Notes: generated from the letters alone by a model not told the origin. A DNA stretch of 64,000 nt from Planococcus lenghuensis (GCF_001999905.1 NZ_CP019640.1:80001-144000); one strand, 5' to 3'. Shown: positions 21,452 through 35,814, numbered from the stretch's first letter. Translations and numbers: made by a program.

Positions 21452-21474
21452 CTTCATTACTGGGAGGACTCCTG

Positions 21475-22077
21475 ATGTCACAGCACTACTATTCCAAAAA
21501 CCCTCAAACGCAGAGCAGCCCTCAAGAATGGATATACCAGCTGCGCGGCCAATCATTTCGATTCCATACAGACTCCGGTGTGTTCAGCCGGCAGGAAGTG
21601 GATTTCGGTTCCCGGCTGCTGATAGAAACGTTCGAACTTCCGGAAACAGACGGACCAATCGCTGATATTGGAGCCGGATATGGTCCGATCGGTTTGGCGG
21701 CAGCAAAGAGCTTTCCTGACAGAGAAGTGCACTTGGTCGATGTCAATACACGAGCGCTGGAACTCGCCGGCAAAAATGCGGCAGCCAATGGAATTGAAAA
21801 TATCCGGGTTTACGAAAGCGATGCGCTCCAGGCAGTTGGAACTGCAGAATTTGCAGCAATCCTCACCAATCCGCCGATCCGGGCAGGAAAAGATACTGTA
21901 TTCCGATTCTATGAAGAAGCATATGCGCATCTAGCTCCAGGTGGTGAGCTTTGGGTTGTCATTCAGAAAAAACAAGGTGCCCCGTCAACTGAAAAGAAGC
22001 TCGATGCTTTGTTCGGCAACGTCCGGATTGCTGCAAAGGAAAAAGGCTATTTTATCTTCTGTTCCATAAAAAATTGA
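21475..22077 (+). CDS. rsmC: class I SAM-dependent methyltransferase, RsmC/YbxB type
   Basis: A 200-residue methyltransferase at the usual place between rplL and rpoB. Motif I is ADIGAGYGPIGLA near 63-75, the acidic ribose-binding D is in VHLVDVN, and motif IV is NPPIRAGKD, of the NPPY/NPPxR type used by guanine-N2 methyltransferases. The likely substrate is 16S rRNA (RsmC-like G1207) but this is inference. It lies between the rplL terminator and the rpoB promoter; the -35 box of the latter overlaps its stop codon. Confidence 0.88.
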   Translation: MSQHYYSKNPQTQSSPQEWIYQLRGQSFRFHTDSGVFSRQEVDFGSRLLIETFELPETDGPIADIGAGYGPIGLAAAKSFPDREVHLVDVNTRALELAGKNAAANGIENIRVYESDALQAVGTAEFAAILTNPPIRAGKDTVFRFYEEAYAHLAPGGELWVVIQKKQGAPSTEKKLDALFGNVRIAAKEKGYFIFCSIKN

Positions 22078-22102
22078 CTTGACAAATTTGCTGTGGTATT
22101 AT
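22074..22102 (+). promoter_or_regulatory. promoter of rpoB-rpoC
   Basis: TTGACT at 22074-22079, a 17-nt spacer and TATTAT at 22097-22102 with TGG before it. A second overlapping possibility is TTGACA at 22079-22084 with TATAAC 15 nt later. Confidence 0.75.
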
Positions 22103-22109
22103 AACTAAA

Positions 22110-22262
22110 TGCATAAAACTTTATTTTGAAGTTGTTTGCCCTTTTTCGATTTCAGGCAAACAGAGCTTATACGCACATGGTAACCGAAAATGAGTGATTT
22201 CAGACTCGTTTTCTTTTTGTCTGCCGGCAATCCGCACAGCTGTGCGGAACTGACAGACACAT
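22110..22262 (+). promoter_or_regulatory. structured rpoB leader with attenuator-like hairpin
   Basis: Three hairpins precede rpoB. GTTTGCC/GGCAAAC lies near 22133-22162. GAAAATGAGT/ACTCGTTTTC lies at about 22188-22214 and is followed by a U-rich run, like an intrinsic terminator. GTCTG/CAGAC encloses the palindrome CCGCACAGCTGTGCGG at about 22219-22258. This could set the RNAP subunit level by attenuation; no experimental evidence can be read from the sequence. Confidence 0.6.
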
Positions 22263-22288
22263 AAATGCTTTATTGAGGGGTGAATGAG

Positions 22289-25200
22289 TTGGCAGGTCAA
22301 CTAGTTCAGTACGGGCAACATCGTCAGCGCAGAAGTTTTTCGAGAATCAATGAAGTTCTCGAGCTTCCAAATCTCATTGAAATCCAGACATCGTCTTATG
22401 AATGGTTCTTGGACGAAGGATTGCGGGAAATGTTTCGGGATATTTCTCCCATTGAAGACTTCACCGGCAATCTCTCGCTGGAGTTTGTTGATTACAGCCT
22501 CGGCGAACCGAAGTATTCAGTCGATGAATCAAAACAGCGCGATGTGACGTTTGCAGCGCCGCTCCGAGTAAAGGTGCGGCTGCATAATAAAGAGACAGAT
22601 GAAGTGAAGGAACAAGACGTCTTTATGGGGGATTTCCCTCTAATGACTGAAACCGGCACCTTTGTCATTAACGGGGCAGAACGTGTCATCGTTTCACAGC
22701 TCGTTCGGTCTCCAAGCGTCTATTATCATGATAAAACTGACAAAAACGGCAAGCGGGGCTTTGGAGCAACGGTTATTCCGAACCGGGGTGCATGGCTGGA
22801 GTATGAAACAGACGCGAAAGACGTCGTCTATGTCAGAATTGACCGCACACGGAAATTACCGGTCACTGTTTTGATGCGTGCACTCGGATTCGGGTCTGAT
22901 CAGGAAATCATCGATCTGATCGGCGACAATGAATACTTGCAGAATACCCTCGAAAAAGATAATACAGACAGCACTGAAAAAGCGTTGCTGGAAATTTATG
23001 AGCGTCTTCGTCCTGGAGAGCCGCCGACAGTTGAAAGTGCAAAGAGTCTTCTGTACTCGCGGTTCTTTGATCCAAAGCGTTATGACTTGGCGAATGTCGG
23101 CCGTTACAAGATGAATAAAAAGCTCCACATCAAGAACCGGCTGTTCAATCAGACAGTGGCAGAAACGCTTGCAGACCCTGAAACGGGCGAAATCCTGGTT
23201 GAAGCAGGCACGGTAATTGACCGGAGAACGCTTGATCGGCTCATTCCGAACTTGGAAAATGGTATTGGTTTCCGTACAATTTCCAACGCAAGCGGCGTTT
23301 TGGAAGAGGATATTGTCATCCAGTCCATTAAAATCTATGCGCCGAATGATGAATCACAGAAAGAAATTAATGTGATCAGCAATGCATTCATCGAAGACAA
23401 AATTAAACATATTACACCATCCGATATTGTTTCATCCATCAGTTACTTCTTTAATTTACTTTATGGTGTCGGCAATACGGACGACATCGATCACCTTGGG
23501 AACCGTCGTCTTCGCTCAGTGGGTGAACTGCTGCAGAACCAGTTCCGGATCGGGCTTTCCCGAATGGAGCGGGTTGTACGTGAACGCATGTCTATCAATG
23601 ACACACAGACGATCGTGCCGCAGCAGCTGATTAACATCCGTCCGGTTATTGCATCCATTAAAGAATTTTTCGGAAGCTCGCAGCTTTCCCAGTTCATGGA
23701 TCAGACAAATCCGTTGGCAGAACTGACTCATAAACGCCGTCTTTCTGCACTTGGACCAGGTGGTTTGACCCGTGAACGTGCCGGTTTTGAAGTGCGGGAT
23801 GTTCACTATTCTCACTATGGCCGCATGTGTCCGATCGAAACACCGGAAGGCCCGAACATCGGATTGATCAACTCACTTTCCTCTTTTGCGAAGGTGAATA
23901 AATTCGGATTCATTGAAACGCCTTACCGGCATGTAGATCCCGAAACGGGAAAAGTTACGCTGCAGATCGATTACCTGACTGCAGATGAAGAAGACAATTA
24001 CGTGGTGGCACAGGCAAATGCGCCGCTTACTGAAGAAGGGTTTTTCCAGAACGAGGAAGTTGTCGCCCGTTTCCGGGGGAGAATACCACGTTTAAACGAG
24101 AACGTATTGATTACATGGATGTTTCACCGAAGCAGGTTGTATCCGCTGCGACGGCATGTATTCCGTTCCTCGAAAACGATGACTCTAACCGTGCTCTTAT
24201 GGGTGCGAACATGCAGCGGCAGGCTGTTCCGCTTCTGAACCCTGAAGCACCGTTTGTCGGTACAGGGATGGAACACGTAAACGCCCGTGATTCAGGGGCA
24301 GCTGTTATTGCGAAACATGACGGCATCGTTGAGCACGTTGAAGCAAAAGAAATCCGGGTAAGACGGATTGAAGAAGTGGGCGGAACCGAAGTAAAAGGGG
24401 ACCTCACGACATATAAACTGCAGAAATTCATCCGTTCTAATCAAGGTACAAGTTATAACCAGCGTCCGAACGTAAAAGTCGGCGACCGCGTCGCGAAGCG
24501 TGATATCCTGGCGGATGGCCCATCAATGGAGAAAGGCGAAATGGCCCTTGGCCGTAACGTCCTTGTCGGCTTCATGACATGGGAAGGGTTCAACTATGAA
24601 GATGCAGTTATCATGAGTGAACGCCTTGTAAAAGATGACGTCTACACATCTGTCCATATCGAAGAGTATGAGTCAGACGCCCGGGATACAAAACTCGGAC
24701 CTGAAGAAATCACACGCGATATTCCGAATGTTGGTGAAGATGCACTCCGCAACCTTGATGATCGCGGCATCATCCGCATCGGTGCAGAAGTGAAAGATGG
24801 CGATATCCTCGTCGGAAAAGTTACACCTAAAGGGGTAACGGAACTGACGGCGGAAGAACGGCTTCTCCATGCAATCTTTGGTGAAAAAGCGCGTGAAGTC
24901 CGTGATACGTCATTGCGTGTGCCACACGGTGCAGGCGGAATCGTATTGGATGTTAAGATCTTTAACAGGGAAGACGGAGATGAATTACCGCCAGGTGTGA
25001 ACCAACTGGTACGTGCATACATCGTGCAGAAGCGAAAAATTTCTGTCGGTGATAAAATGGCCGGCCGTCACGGGAACAAAGGGGTTATCTCCCGGATTCT
25101 TCCGGAAGAAGACATGCCGTTCCTGCCGGATGGCACACCGATTGATATCATGCTTAATCCGCTCGGCGTACCATCCCGTATGAATATCGGGCAGGTACTG

Positions 25201-25839
25201 GAACTGCATTTGGGCATGGCTGCCCGTTCACTTGGGTTGCACATGGCATCCGCCGTATTTGATGGAGCGAATGAAGCTGATGTATGGGAAACAATGGAGG
25301 AAGCCGGTATGCCGCGTGACGGGAAAACAGTCTTATACGATGGCCGTTCCGGTGAACCGTTTGATAACCGGGTCTCTGTCGGTGTCATGTATATGATTAA
25401 ACTTGCTCACATGGTTGACGACAAGCTCCATGCGCGTTCAACAGGTCCTTATTCACTCGTTACTCAGCAGCCACTTGGCGGTAAAGCTCAGTTCGGCGGA
25501 CAGCGTTTCGGTGAGATGGAGGTTTGGGCACTTGAAGCTTACGGCGCCGCCTATACGCTTCAGGAAATCCTGACAGTGAAATCAGATGACGTGGTTGGAC
25601 GGGTAAAGACGTATGAGGCGATTGTAAAAGGTGACAGTGTCCCTGAGCCAAGCGTACCGGAATCCTTTAAAGTTCTGATTAAAGAACTGCAGAGCTTAGG
25701 CATGGACGTGAAAATGCTGACGGCTAATGATGAAGAAATTGAACTCCGTGACCTGGATGATGAAGAAGATCTCCAGCCCGCTGATTCCTTGAATATCATG
25801 CCCTCAGCAGAAGAAGAACCAGCAGGATTGATTGACTGA
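22289..25839 (+). CDS. rpoB: RpoB, RNA polymerase beta subunit; reading frame interrupted by a -1 frameshift in this sequence
   Basis: The restored protein is about 1183 residues, matching the Bacillales beta subunit. TTG 22289 follows GAGGGGTG and gives (M)[11 protein letters not shown] 22280 is inside the ribosome site. The 5' frame runs correctly to ARFRG, then leaves the family sequence at the G5 run 24075-24079. Inserting one G there gives [18 protein letters not shown], the expected continuation, and the rest reads intact to 25839. The unrepaired 5' frame stops at 24238. rpoB is essential, so a base-call error in the homopolymer is most likely; a slippery translation site is the alternative. 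The rifampicin pocket ([21 protein letters not shown] region) looks wild type. Confidence 0.93.
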
Positions 25840-25843
25840 TAGT

Positions 25844-25887
25844 GGAAGACGGACTGCTCCGGCAGTTCTCTTCCTATCTGTTTTTTT
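25844..25887 (+). terminator. hairpin with T7 between rpoB and rpoC
   Basis: GGAAGA...ACTGC pairs with GCAGT..TCTTCC around TCCG, and T7 follows 6 nt later. No clear promoter is seen before rpoC, so it probably acts as a partial terminator or mRNA-stabilising hairpin. Confidence 0.45.
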
Positions 25888-25943
25888 GCAAGACATGAAG
25901 GAAAGCCGGACAGAAACTCGACATAAAAAGGGAGGCAGGCTCC

Positions 25944-28900
25944 TTGATAGATGTTAACAATTTCGAATATATGAAAATCGGTTTAGCTTCACCCGATAAA
26001 ATTCGTTCGTGGTCATACGGGGAAGTCAAAAAACCAGAAACAATTAACTACCGGACACTGAAGCCAGAAAAGGACGGATTATTCTGTGAGCGAATTTTCG
26101 GTCCGACAAAAGACTGGGAATGCCATTGCGGAAAGTACAAGCGCGTCCGCTATAAAGGTGTTGTCTGTGATCGCTGTGGCGTAGAAGTAACACGTGCGAA
26201 AGTCCGCCGCGAACGGATGGGGCATATTGAACTTGCTGCTCCAGTTTCACACATTTGGTACTTTAAAGGCATCCCGAGCCGAATGGGTCTGATTTTGGAC
26301 ATTTCACCGCGTTCACTGGAAGAAGTTATTTATTTCGCTTCATATGTGGTCATCGACCCGGCGGATACGCCGCTCGAGAAAAAGCAGCTTCTGTCTGAAA
26401 AAGAGTACCGCGCGTACCGCGACAAATACGGACGCAAATTCCAGGCGGCTATGGGAGCAGAGGCTATCAAGCGTCTCCTCCAGGAAATTGACCTGGAAAA
26501 AGAAACCGACACATTGAAAGAAGAACTGAAAACCGCACAAGGTCAGCGTCGTACCCGGGCAATCAAACGGCTGGAAGTTGTGGAATCATTCCGTAACTCC
26601 GGCAACCGTCCGGATTGGATGGTACTTGACGTGCTGCCGGTTATTCCGCCGGAGCTTCGTCCAATGGTTCAACTGGACGGCGGCCGTTTTGCCACATCCG
26701 ACCTGAATGACTTGTACCGCCGTGTAATTAACCGGAACAACCGGCTGAAACGGTTACTCGATCTTGGTGCGCCAAGCATTATCGTGCAAAACGAAAAACG
26801 GATGCTGCAGGAAGCCGTCGATTCCCTGATCGATAATGGCCGCCGCGGCCGTCCGGTTACAGGACCGGGTAACCGCCCGCTTAAATCCCTGTCGCATATG
26901 CTGAAAGGGAAGCAGGGCCGTTTCCGTCAGAACCTGCTTGGAAAACGGGTTGACTATTCAGGCCGTTCCGTTATCGTTGTCGGACCGAATCTGAAGATGT
27001 ATCAATGCGGTCTGCCGAAAGAAATGGCAATCGAATTGTTCAAGCCGTTTGTGATGAAAGAATTGGTGGAGCGCGGACTTGCCCACAACATCAAGAGTGC
27101 AAAGCGCAAAATCGAACGCCTTCACTCGGAAGTATGGGATGTACTTGAAGAAGTTATTAAGGAGCATCCGGTTCTCTTGAACCGTGCACCGACACTTCAC
27201 CGTCTAGGTATCCAGGCATTCGAACCGACACTTGTCGAAGGACGCGCGATTCGTCTGCATCCGCTCGTATGTACTGCATACAACGCAGACTTTGACGGGG
27301 ACCAGATGGCTGTTCACGTGCCGTTGTCTTCAGAGGCACAGGCAGAAGCCCGTCTCTTGATGCTTGCAGCACAGAACATCTTGAATCCGAAAGACGGGAA
27401 GCCGGTTGTAACACCGTCTCAGGATATGGTGCTTGGTAACTACTACCTGACACTGGAGCGTAAAAATGCCACAGGTGAAGGGTCGAGCTTCTATGGACCG
27501 AATGAAGTGATGGTTGCTTATCAGAACGGCCATGTGCATCTGCACAGCCGGATTGCGATCAAAGCTTCGTCAGTTAACAATCCGACATTCACTGAAGAGC
27601 AGAATAAGATGCTCCTGCTGACGACTGTCGGGAAAGTGATCTTTAACGAGATCTTGCCGAAGTCGTTCCCATATATCAATGAACCGACGGATTATAACTT
27701 GCAGGTAGAAACACCGGCAAAGTATTTCGTTCCGACAAATACGGATATCCGTAAGCATTTCGAAACAGCTGAACTCGTACAGCCGTTCAAAAAGAAAATC
27801 CTTGGAAATATCATTGCAGAAGTATTTAAACGATTCCACATTACGGAAACGTCCCGGATGCTTGACCGCATGAAAAATCTTGGATTCAGCTATTCCACAA
27901 AAGCTGGTATTACAATCGGGATTTCCGATATCGTGGTGCTGCCGGATAAAGGTAAAATCCTGGAAGAGGCACAGGACAAAGTAGATAAAGTGACAAAGCA
28001 GTTCCGTCGCGGTCTCATTACAGAAGAGGAACGCTATGAGCGGGTCATTTCTTACTGGAGCCAGGCGAAAGATGTCATTCAGGACAAGCTGATGGCATCA
28101 CTTGATACTTTGAATCCTATCTTCATGATGAGTGATTCCGGTGCGCGAGGTAACGCGTCCAACTTCACACAGCTCGCCGGTATGCGCGGTCTCATGGCAA
28201 ACCCGGCCGGCCGAATCATCGAACTTCCAATCAAGTCATCATTCCGTGAAGGTCTTACAGTACTCGAGTACTTCATCTCGACACACGGTGCCCGTAAAGG
28301 TCTTGCAGATACTGCACTGAAGACAGCTGACTCCGGTTACCTGACCCGTCGTCTTGTAGATGTGGCACAGGATGTCATCGTCCGTGAAGATGATTGCGGA
28401 ACTGACCGCGGTCTGCTCGTAGGTGCCCTGATGGAAGGTACAGAAGTAATCGAGGAACTCGAAGAGCGGATTGTCGGACGCCATACGAAGAAAACGATCC
28501 GTCATCCGGAAACGAAAGAAGTAATCCTTCCGAAAGATGAACTGATTACGGAAGACATTACCCGAATTATCATTGAATCGGGTCTTAAGGAAATCACAAT
28601 TCGCTCTGCGTTTATGTGTAATACAAAGCACGGGGTGTGTAAGAAGTGCTACGGTACGAACCTGGCAACAGGCGAGGAAGTCGAAGTGGGCGAAGCAGTC
28701 GGTATCATCGCTGCCCAGTCGATCGGTGAACCGGGCACACAGCTGACAATGCGTACGTTCCATACGGGCGGCGTAGCCGGAAGCGATATTACACAAGGTC
28801 TTCCGCGTATCCAGGAGATTTTTGAATCGCGTAATCCGAAAGGACAGGCGGTTATCAGTGAAATCACCGGTACTGTTACAGCGGTTGATGAGATCCGTGA

Positions 28901-29546
28901 AGGCCAGAAAGAAATCACCATTCAAGGTGATGTGGAAACACGCAAATATTCTACACCTTACAATGCGCGTCTGCGGGTTGCTGTAGATAATCAGATTGCA
29001 CGCGGACAAGTGCTGACAGAAGGATCCATCGATCCAAAAGAACTGCTTCGCGTAAAAGATGTAGCATCAGTGCAGGAATATCTGCTGAAAGAAGTACAGA
29101 AAGTTTACCGGATGCAAGGGGTAGAGATCGGGGATAAGCACGTTGAAGTTATGGTACGCCAAATGCTCCGGAAAGTCCGGGTCATTGAAGCGGGCGATAC
29201 GGATCTGCTGCCAGGCTCACTTCTTGATATCCACCAGTTTACCGAAGCTAACGTAAAAGCGGTACTGGCCGGAGACATGCCAGCAACCAGCCGACCGGTT
29301 ATTCTCGGGATTACAAAAGCATCCCTTGAAACTGAGTCCTTCCTCTCTGCTGCCTCATTCCAGGAAACAACACGTGTCCTGACCGACGCAGCGATCAAGG
29401 GGAAACGGGATGAGCTTCTCGGACTCAAAGAGAATGTCATCATCGGTAAACTGGTTCCTGCCGGAACAGGCATGCAGCGCTACCGCCAGATTGAACTGGA
29501 CGGCGTGGAAAATGAACCGCTTGAAGAAGTGGTGAATGCAGAATAA
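25944..29546 (+). CDS. rpoC: RpoC, RNA polymerase beta' subunit
   Basis: A 1200-residue catalytic subunit (1199 in B. subtilis). It has the N-terminal zinc site ([20 protein letters not shown] within about 58-77), the catalytic [12 protein letters not shown] near 447-458, the bridge/trigger region with [20 protein letters not shown], and the second zinc site [16 protein letters not shown] start, with GGGAGGCAGG upstream. No frameshift is seen. The ybxF gene that usually follows is absent. Confidence 0.98.
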   Translation: MIDVNNFEYMKIGLASPDKIRSWSYGEVKKPETINYRTLKPEKDGLFCERIFGPTKDWECHCGKYKRVRYKGVVCDRCGVEVTRAKVRRERMGHIELAAPVSHIWYFKGIPSRMGLILDISPRSLEEVIYFASYVVIDPADTPLEKKQLLSEKEYRAYRDKYGRKFQAAMGAEAIKRLLQEIDLEKETDTLKEELKTAQGQRRTRAIKRLEVVESFRNSGNRPDWMVLDVLPVIPPELRPMVQLDGGRFATSDLNDLYRRVINRNNRLKRLLDLGAPSIIVQNEKRMLQEAVDSLIDNGRRGRPVTGPGNRPLKSLSHMLKGKQGRFRQNLLGKRVDYSGRSVIVVGPNLKMYQCGLPKEMAIELFKPFVMKELVERGLAHNIKSAKRKIERLHSEVWDVLEEVIKEHPVLLNRAPTLHRLGIQAFEPTLVEGRAIRLHPLVCTAYNADFDGDQMAVHVPLSSEAQAEARLLMLAAQNILNPKDGKPVVTPSQDMVLGNYYLTLERKNATGEGSSFYGPNEVMVAYQNGHVHLHSRIAIKASSVNNPTFTEEQNKMLLLTTVGKVIFNEILPKSFPYINEPTDYNLQVETPAKYFVPTNTDIRKHFETAELVQPFKKKILGNIIAEVFKRFHITETSRMLDRMKNLGFSYSTKAGITIGISDIVVLPDKGKILEEAQDKVDKVTKQFRRGLITEEERYERVISYWSQAKDVIQDKLMASLDTLNPIFMMSDSGARGNASNFTQLAGMRGLMANPAGRIIELPIKSSFREGLTVLEYFISTHGARKGLADTALKTADSGYLTRRLVDVAQDVIVREDDCGTDRGLLVGALMEGTEVIEELEERIVGRHTKKTIRHPETKEVILPKDELITEDITRIIIESGLKEITIRSAFMCNTKHGVCKKCYGTNLATGEEVEVGEAVGIIAAQSIGEPGTQLTMRTFHTGGVAGSDITQGLPRIQEIFESRNPKGQAVISEITGTVTAVDEIREGQKEITIQGDVETRKYSTPYNARLRVAVDNQIARGQVLTEGSIDPKELLRVKDVASVQEYLLKEVQKVYRMQGVEIGDKHVEVMVRQMLRKVRVIEAGDTDLLPGSLLDIHQFTEANVKAVLAGDMPATSRPVILGITKASLETESFLSAASFQETTRVLTDAAIKGKRDELLGLKENVIIGKLVPAGTGMQRYRQIELDGVENEPLEEVVNAE

Positions 29547-29560
29547 AGCAGTAATAATTC

Positions 29561-29585
29561 CGGGACGCCCTGAATGGGCGTCCCG
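29561..29585 (+). terminator. stem-loop after rpoC
   Basis: Perfect 10-bp stem CGGGACGCCC/GGGCGTCCCG with a 5-nt loop. The following TGAATTTCT is only weakly T-rich, so termination may be partial. Confidence 0.65.
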
Positions 29586-29605
29586 TGAATTTCTGTGATT
29601 ATCGG

Positions 29606-29634
29606 TTGACACTGCTAGTGAAGAATGATAACAT
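29606..29634 (+). promoter_or_regulatory. promoter of rpsL-rpsG-fusA
   Basis: TTGACA at 29606-29611, a 17-nt spacer and TAACAT at 29629-29634 with TGA before it (extended -10). It occupies the site where ybxF (rplGB) usually lies. The leader, 29640-29829, has no gene but holds a hairpin TTTGTGT/ACACAAA near 29734-29753. Confidence 0.82.
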
Positions 29635-29829
29635 ATTGAAGGTTGATAGTTAACGGTTCCTTTTTTAATGAAGGGCTGTAACATCATTGGTAAAAGACAA
29701 GGCAGCGGATGACAGACCATCCCTGAATAACCGTTTTTGTGTGTGAAACACAAAGACGTTGTTTTTACCCAAAAAATGAACCACCTGGATGTGTGGTATT
29801 AAAGTAAATAATGAGAGGAGGACCTATCG

Positions 29830-30249
29830 ATGCCTACAATTAACCAATTGGTACGTAAGCCTCGTAAATCCAAAAGCAGCAAATCCGATTCACCGGCTTT
29901 GAACAAAGGTTATAACAGCTTCAAGAAAAGCCAGACAGACGTGAGTTCACCACAAAAACGTGGAGTTTGTACGCGTGTTGGTACAATGACACCGAAAAAA
30001 CCGAACTCGGCACTTCGTAAATATGCGCGTGTGCGTCTGACTAACCAGATTGAAGTAACAGCTTACATTCCGGGCGAAGGCCACAACCTGCAGGAGCACA
30101 GTGTCGTACTGATCCGCGGCGGACGTGTAAAAGACCTTCCGGGTGTACGTTACCATATCGTACGCGGAGCGCTTGATACTGCTGGTGTTAACAACCGTAT
30201 GCAGAGCCGTTCCCTTTACGGTACGAAAAGACCGAAAGAGAAAAAATAA
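29830..30249 (+). CDS. rpsL: ribosomal protein S12
   Basis: A 139-residue decoding-centre protein. The streptomycin-region loop TPKKPNSAL (K56 in this numbering) and the [13 protein letters not shown] loop are unchanged from the sensitive type. Strong GAGAGGAGG site. First gene of the str operon. Confidence 0.98.
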   Translation: MPTINQLVRKPRKSKSSKSDSPALNKGYNSFKKSQTDVSSPQKRGVCTRVGTMTPKKPNSALRKYARVRLTNQIEVTAYIPGEGHNLQEHSVVLIRGGRVKDLPGVRYHIVRGALDTAGVNNRMQSRSLYGTKRPKEKK

Positions 30250-30263
30250 GTATAAACCCTTAA

Positions 30264-30752
<489 letters not shown>

Positions 30753-30803
30753 GATTTCCTGTCATTTTAGTACTTTAATCCGAAATGGAAGGAGAAAGAC
30801 CAC

Positions 30804-32882
<2,079 letters not shown>

Positions 32883-32911
32883 TTGAATTTTGCCTTTGCA
32901 TCAAGTATAAA
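32883..32911 (+). promoter_or_regulatory. promoter of tuf
   Basis: TTGAAT at 32883-32888, directly after the fusA stop, a 17-nt spacer, then TATAAA at 32906-32911. A short hairpin AGCGG/CCGCT lies in the leader. Confidence 0.65.
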
Positions 32912-33000
32912 TAATTTGTAGCCCGGGGCAGCGGGGAATCCGCTGTTTCGGAAGCTGTAAATTACGATGATAAACATTAACTTTGAGGAGGATTTTTCTA

Positions 33001-34188
<1,188 letters not shown>

Positions 34189-34204
34189 TTGAATCGGATA
34201 ATAC

Positions 34205-34237
34205 CCCCAGCTCATTTCGTATGAGCTGGGGTTTTTT
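34205..34237 (+). terminator. Rho-independent terminator after tuf
   Basis: Perfect 11-bp stem CCCCAGCTCAT/ATGAGCTGGGG with a 5-nt loop and T6. Sequence 34238-34329, up to the target duplication of the insertion sequence, holds no gene. Confidence 0.96.
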
Positions 34238-34337
34238 GCGTTCCAGATTCCGTGTAAAATACCAGTTTCACAGGACGAGCAGAAGCAGAGAGCTTGAAGA
34301 AGTAGTTTCCAATAATTATCAAGGTTTACAGAAGGAT

Positions 34338-34362
34338 GGCTCATCACCGAAACGTGGGGTTG
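34338..34362 (+). repeat. left terminal inverted repeat of the IS
   Basis: It begins GGCTCATCACC and matches the complement of 35623-35647. The outer 11 bp are identical, the inner part is imperfect. Confidence 0.9.
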
Positions 34363-34400
34363 TGTAAGTGAAAGTTGATTGAACGTAAAAATTAGAAAAA

Positions 34401-34460
34401 AAGCGAAAACCCCGTTATCGTAATTGTTGACTAGACAAACCACGATAGGAGTTTTCGCTT
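34401..34460 (+). promoter_or_regulatory. hairpin masking the transposase ribosome site
   Basis: AAGCGAAAAC (34401-34410) pairs with GTTTTCGCTT (34451-34460), and TATCGT (34416-34421) pairs with ACGATA (34442-34447). The transposase ribosome site AGGAG (34447-34451) and the first base or bases of its TTG start are inside the stem. This would block translation from read-through transcripts, a known self-limiting device in other IS families. Confidence 0.7.
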
Positions 34461-35614
34461 TGTGCACCCAGTTTATCAAATCCCTGATTCCATTGCCAGC
34501 CTTTTTTACCGTCTCTCCGCCATCCGATGAAGCGCCGGCTGTTTTCCCAGTCGATCCGCCGGCCCACTGTATCCGCTGTCCGATTTGTGGCGGAAGAACC
34601 CATCGCCATGATCGGAAAATCCGCCGCTTTCGCCATGGGTATGCCTGGCATATTGGTACCCTGTGGATTGAACTAGCCGTTCCCAGACAGCGCTGCTTGG
34701 GTTGTGCCTACACGTTCACCTACGATTACGGGCTTGGGCTCATCCGTTATTCCACCGCTGCCTACCGTCGCGAAATCGTCCGTGGCTGCCATGGCCGCGC
34801 CCTTTCGGACGTGGCCTCCGAGTATCAGCTGCCATATACCACGGTGGAACGGTGGTTTTACCGGTATGCGCCAGAACAGGCAAAAGAAGAAAAAGCGGAA
34901 CGGATCTGTGTCGATGAGTTCGCTTTCCGTAAAGGCCATTCCTATGCGACCAGTGTGCTGAATGCCGATACCGGAAGCGTGCTGGCTGTCGCCCGCGGAC
35001 GGGACGAGGAGGCGATCAAAACTGTCCTGGCAAAGGTGAAGGGATCTGTGAAAGTGGTGGTGAGCGATCTGGCACCCGCCATGGCCAAGGCAATCCAAGC
35101 CACCTTTCCGTCCGCCGGCCACATCCTGGACCGTTTCCATATCATTCAATTCTTTACGGAGGCGCTCAAAAGGAGGCGCCGGTATTTGATCGAGGCGAAA
35201 AAGCATCACACGGTCCGCTTTATCGACCGTTGCCTGGCGTGTGAGCCGGCGGCTCTTACTGAAGGAGAGCGTGCCTATGTATTCCGCTGGCTGGAGGAAG
35301 ACAGCCACCTATGCCATCTCTATCAGGCTTTACAGCACATCCGGTATGTCTTCAAAGCGACAACACCTACACAGGCAGGGCGACGGCTTTCCGACTGGAT
35401 GAAGCGCTATCAGTTCCATGGATGCCGGGCAGCAGCTAAAATCGCAAAGAGCCTGATCGTTAGGGAAACCGCATTACTGGAAACCATTCTGTCCCCTTTA
35501 TCAAACGGCATTATGGAAGGAACGAACAATAAGATCAAACTTATCAAAAGACGGGGATACGGCTACCGGAACGATGCCCATCTTTTCCTGCGAATCCGCT
35601 TGGAGACCGGGTGA
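34460..35614 (+). CDS. ISL3-family transposase (DDE)
   Basis: A 384-residue transposase of the IS204/IS1001/IS1096/IS1165 type. A zinc-ribbon with C37-x2-C40-x2-C43 and C79-x2-C82 is followed by a helix-turn-helix (about 115-135, with LPYTTVERWF) and the DDE catalytic core, with probable residues D152 (VDEFAF), D203 (SDLAPAM) and E353 (MEGTNNKIK). TTG 34460 is chosen because AGGAG lies 8 nt upstream; TTG 34424 is in frame but has no site. No frameshift or stop is seen, so it looks active. Confidence 0.94.
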   Translation: MCTQFIKSLIPLPAFFTVSPPSDEAPAVFPVDPPAHCIRCPICGGRTHRHDRKIRRFRHGYAWHIGTLWIELAVPRQRCLGCAYTFTYDYGLGLIRYSTAAYRREIVRGCHGRALSDVASEYQLPYTTVERWFYRYAPEQAKEEKAERICVDEFAFRKGHSYATSVLNADTGSVLAVARGRDEEAIKTVLAKVKGSVKVVVSDLAPAMAKAIQATFPSAGHILDRFHIIQFFTEALKRRRRYLIEAKKHHTVRFIDRCLACEPAALTEGERAYVFRWLEEDSHLCHLYQALQHIRYVFKATTPTQAGRRLSDWMKRYQFHGCRAAAKIAKSLIVRETALLETILSPLSNGIMEGTNNKIKLIKRRGYGYRNDAHLFLRIRLETG

Positions 35615-35622
35615 ACGCCTGT

Positions 35623-35647
35623 CACCCCCGACCTTTGGTGATGAGCC
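35623..35647 (+). repeat. right terminal inverted repeat of the IS
   Basis: It ends GGTGATGAGCC, the complement of the left end, and is followed at once by the second AGAAGGAT copy. Sequence 35656-35785 is AT-rich with no gene. Confidence 0.9.
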
Positions 35648-35785
35648 AGAAGGATCAAAAAGCATTGAAAACTCAAAATTAAATTGAAAAAACTTTTGAA
35701 GAGGAAAAACTGCGATACAGCAAGGATGTAAGCGTATTCAAAAATAGTTAATATTCTAAATTGATTAAAAAATTAAACAATGTGG

Positions 35786-35814
35786 TTGACACTATGGTTC
35801 AGAGGCGATAAGAT
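35786..35814 (+). promoter_or_regulatory. promoter of ilvE
   Basis: TTGACA at 35786-35791, a 17-nt spacer and TAAGAT at 35809-35814. It lies about 130 nt after the IS, so the IS did not break it. Confidence 0.78.

Larger units (their letters stand above)
34338..35647 (+). mobile_element. complete ISL3-family insertion sequence
   Basis: A 1310-bp element with one transposase gene. The left end GGCTCATCACCGAAACGTGG and the inverted right end GGCTCATCACCAAAGGTCGG share the first 11 bases exactly and about 17 of 25 overall. It is flanked by identical 8-bp copies of AGAAGGAT (34330-34337 and 35648-35655), the duplication length expected of ISL3. The exact duplication suggests a recent insertion. 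It lies between the tuf terminator and ilvE and disrupts no gene. Confidence 0.96.

Noticed and set aside
23650-23800. Rifampicin-resistance change in rpoB
   Set aside because: The resistance region reads as wild type.
24115-25839. A separate gene for the 3' half of rpoB (split beta subunit)
   Set aside because: No ribosome site is present at ATG 24115, the sequence is continuous with the 5' part, and one inserted G restores the whole protein.
29980-30030. Streptomycin-resistance change in rpsL
   Set aside because: TPKKPNSAL is the sensitive sequence.
34240-34330. A T-box fragment cut by the IS, suggested by AGCAGAGAGC
   Set aside because: No T-box core or terminator follows on the other side of the IS, so the match is too short.
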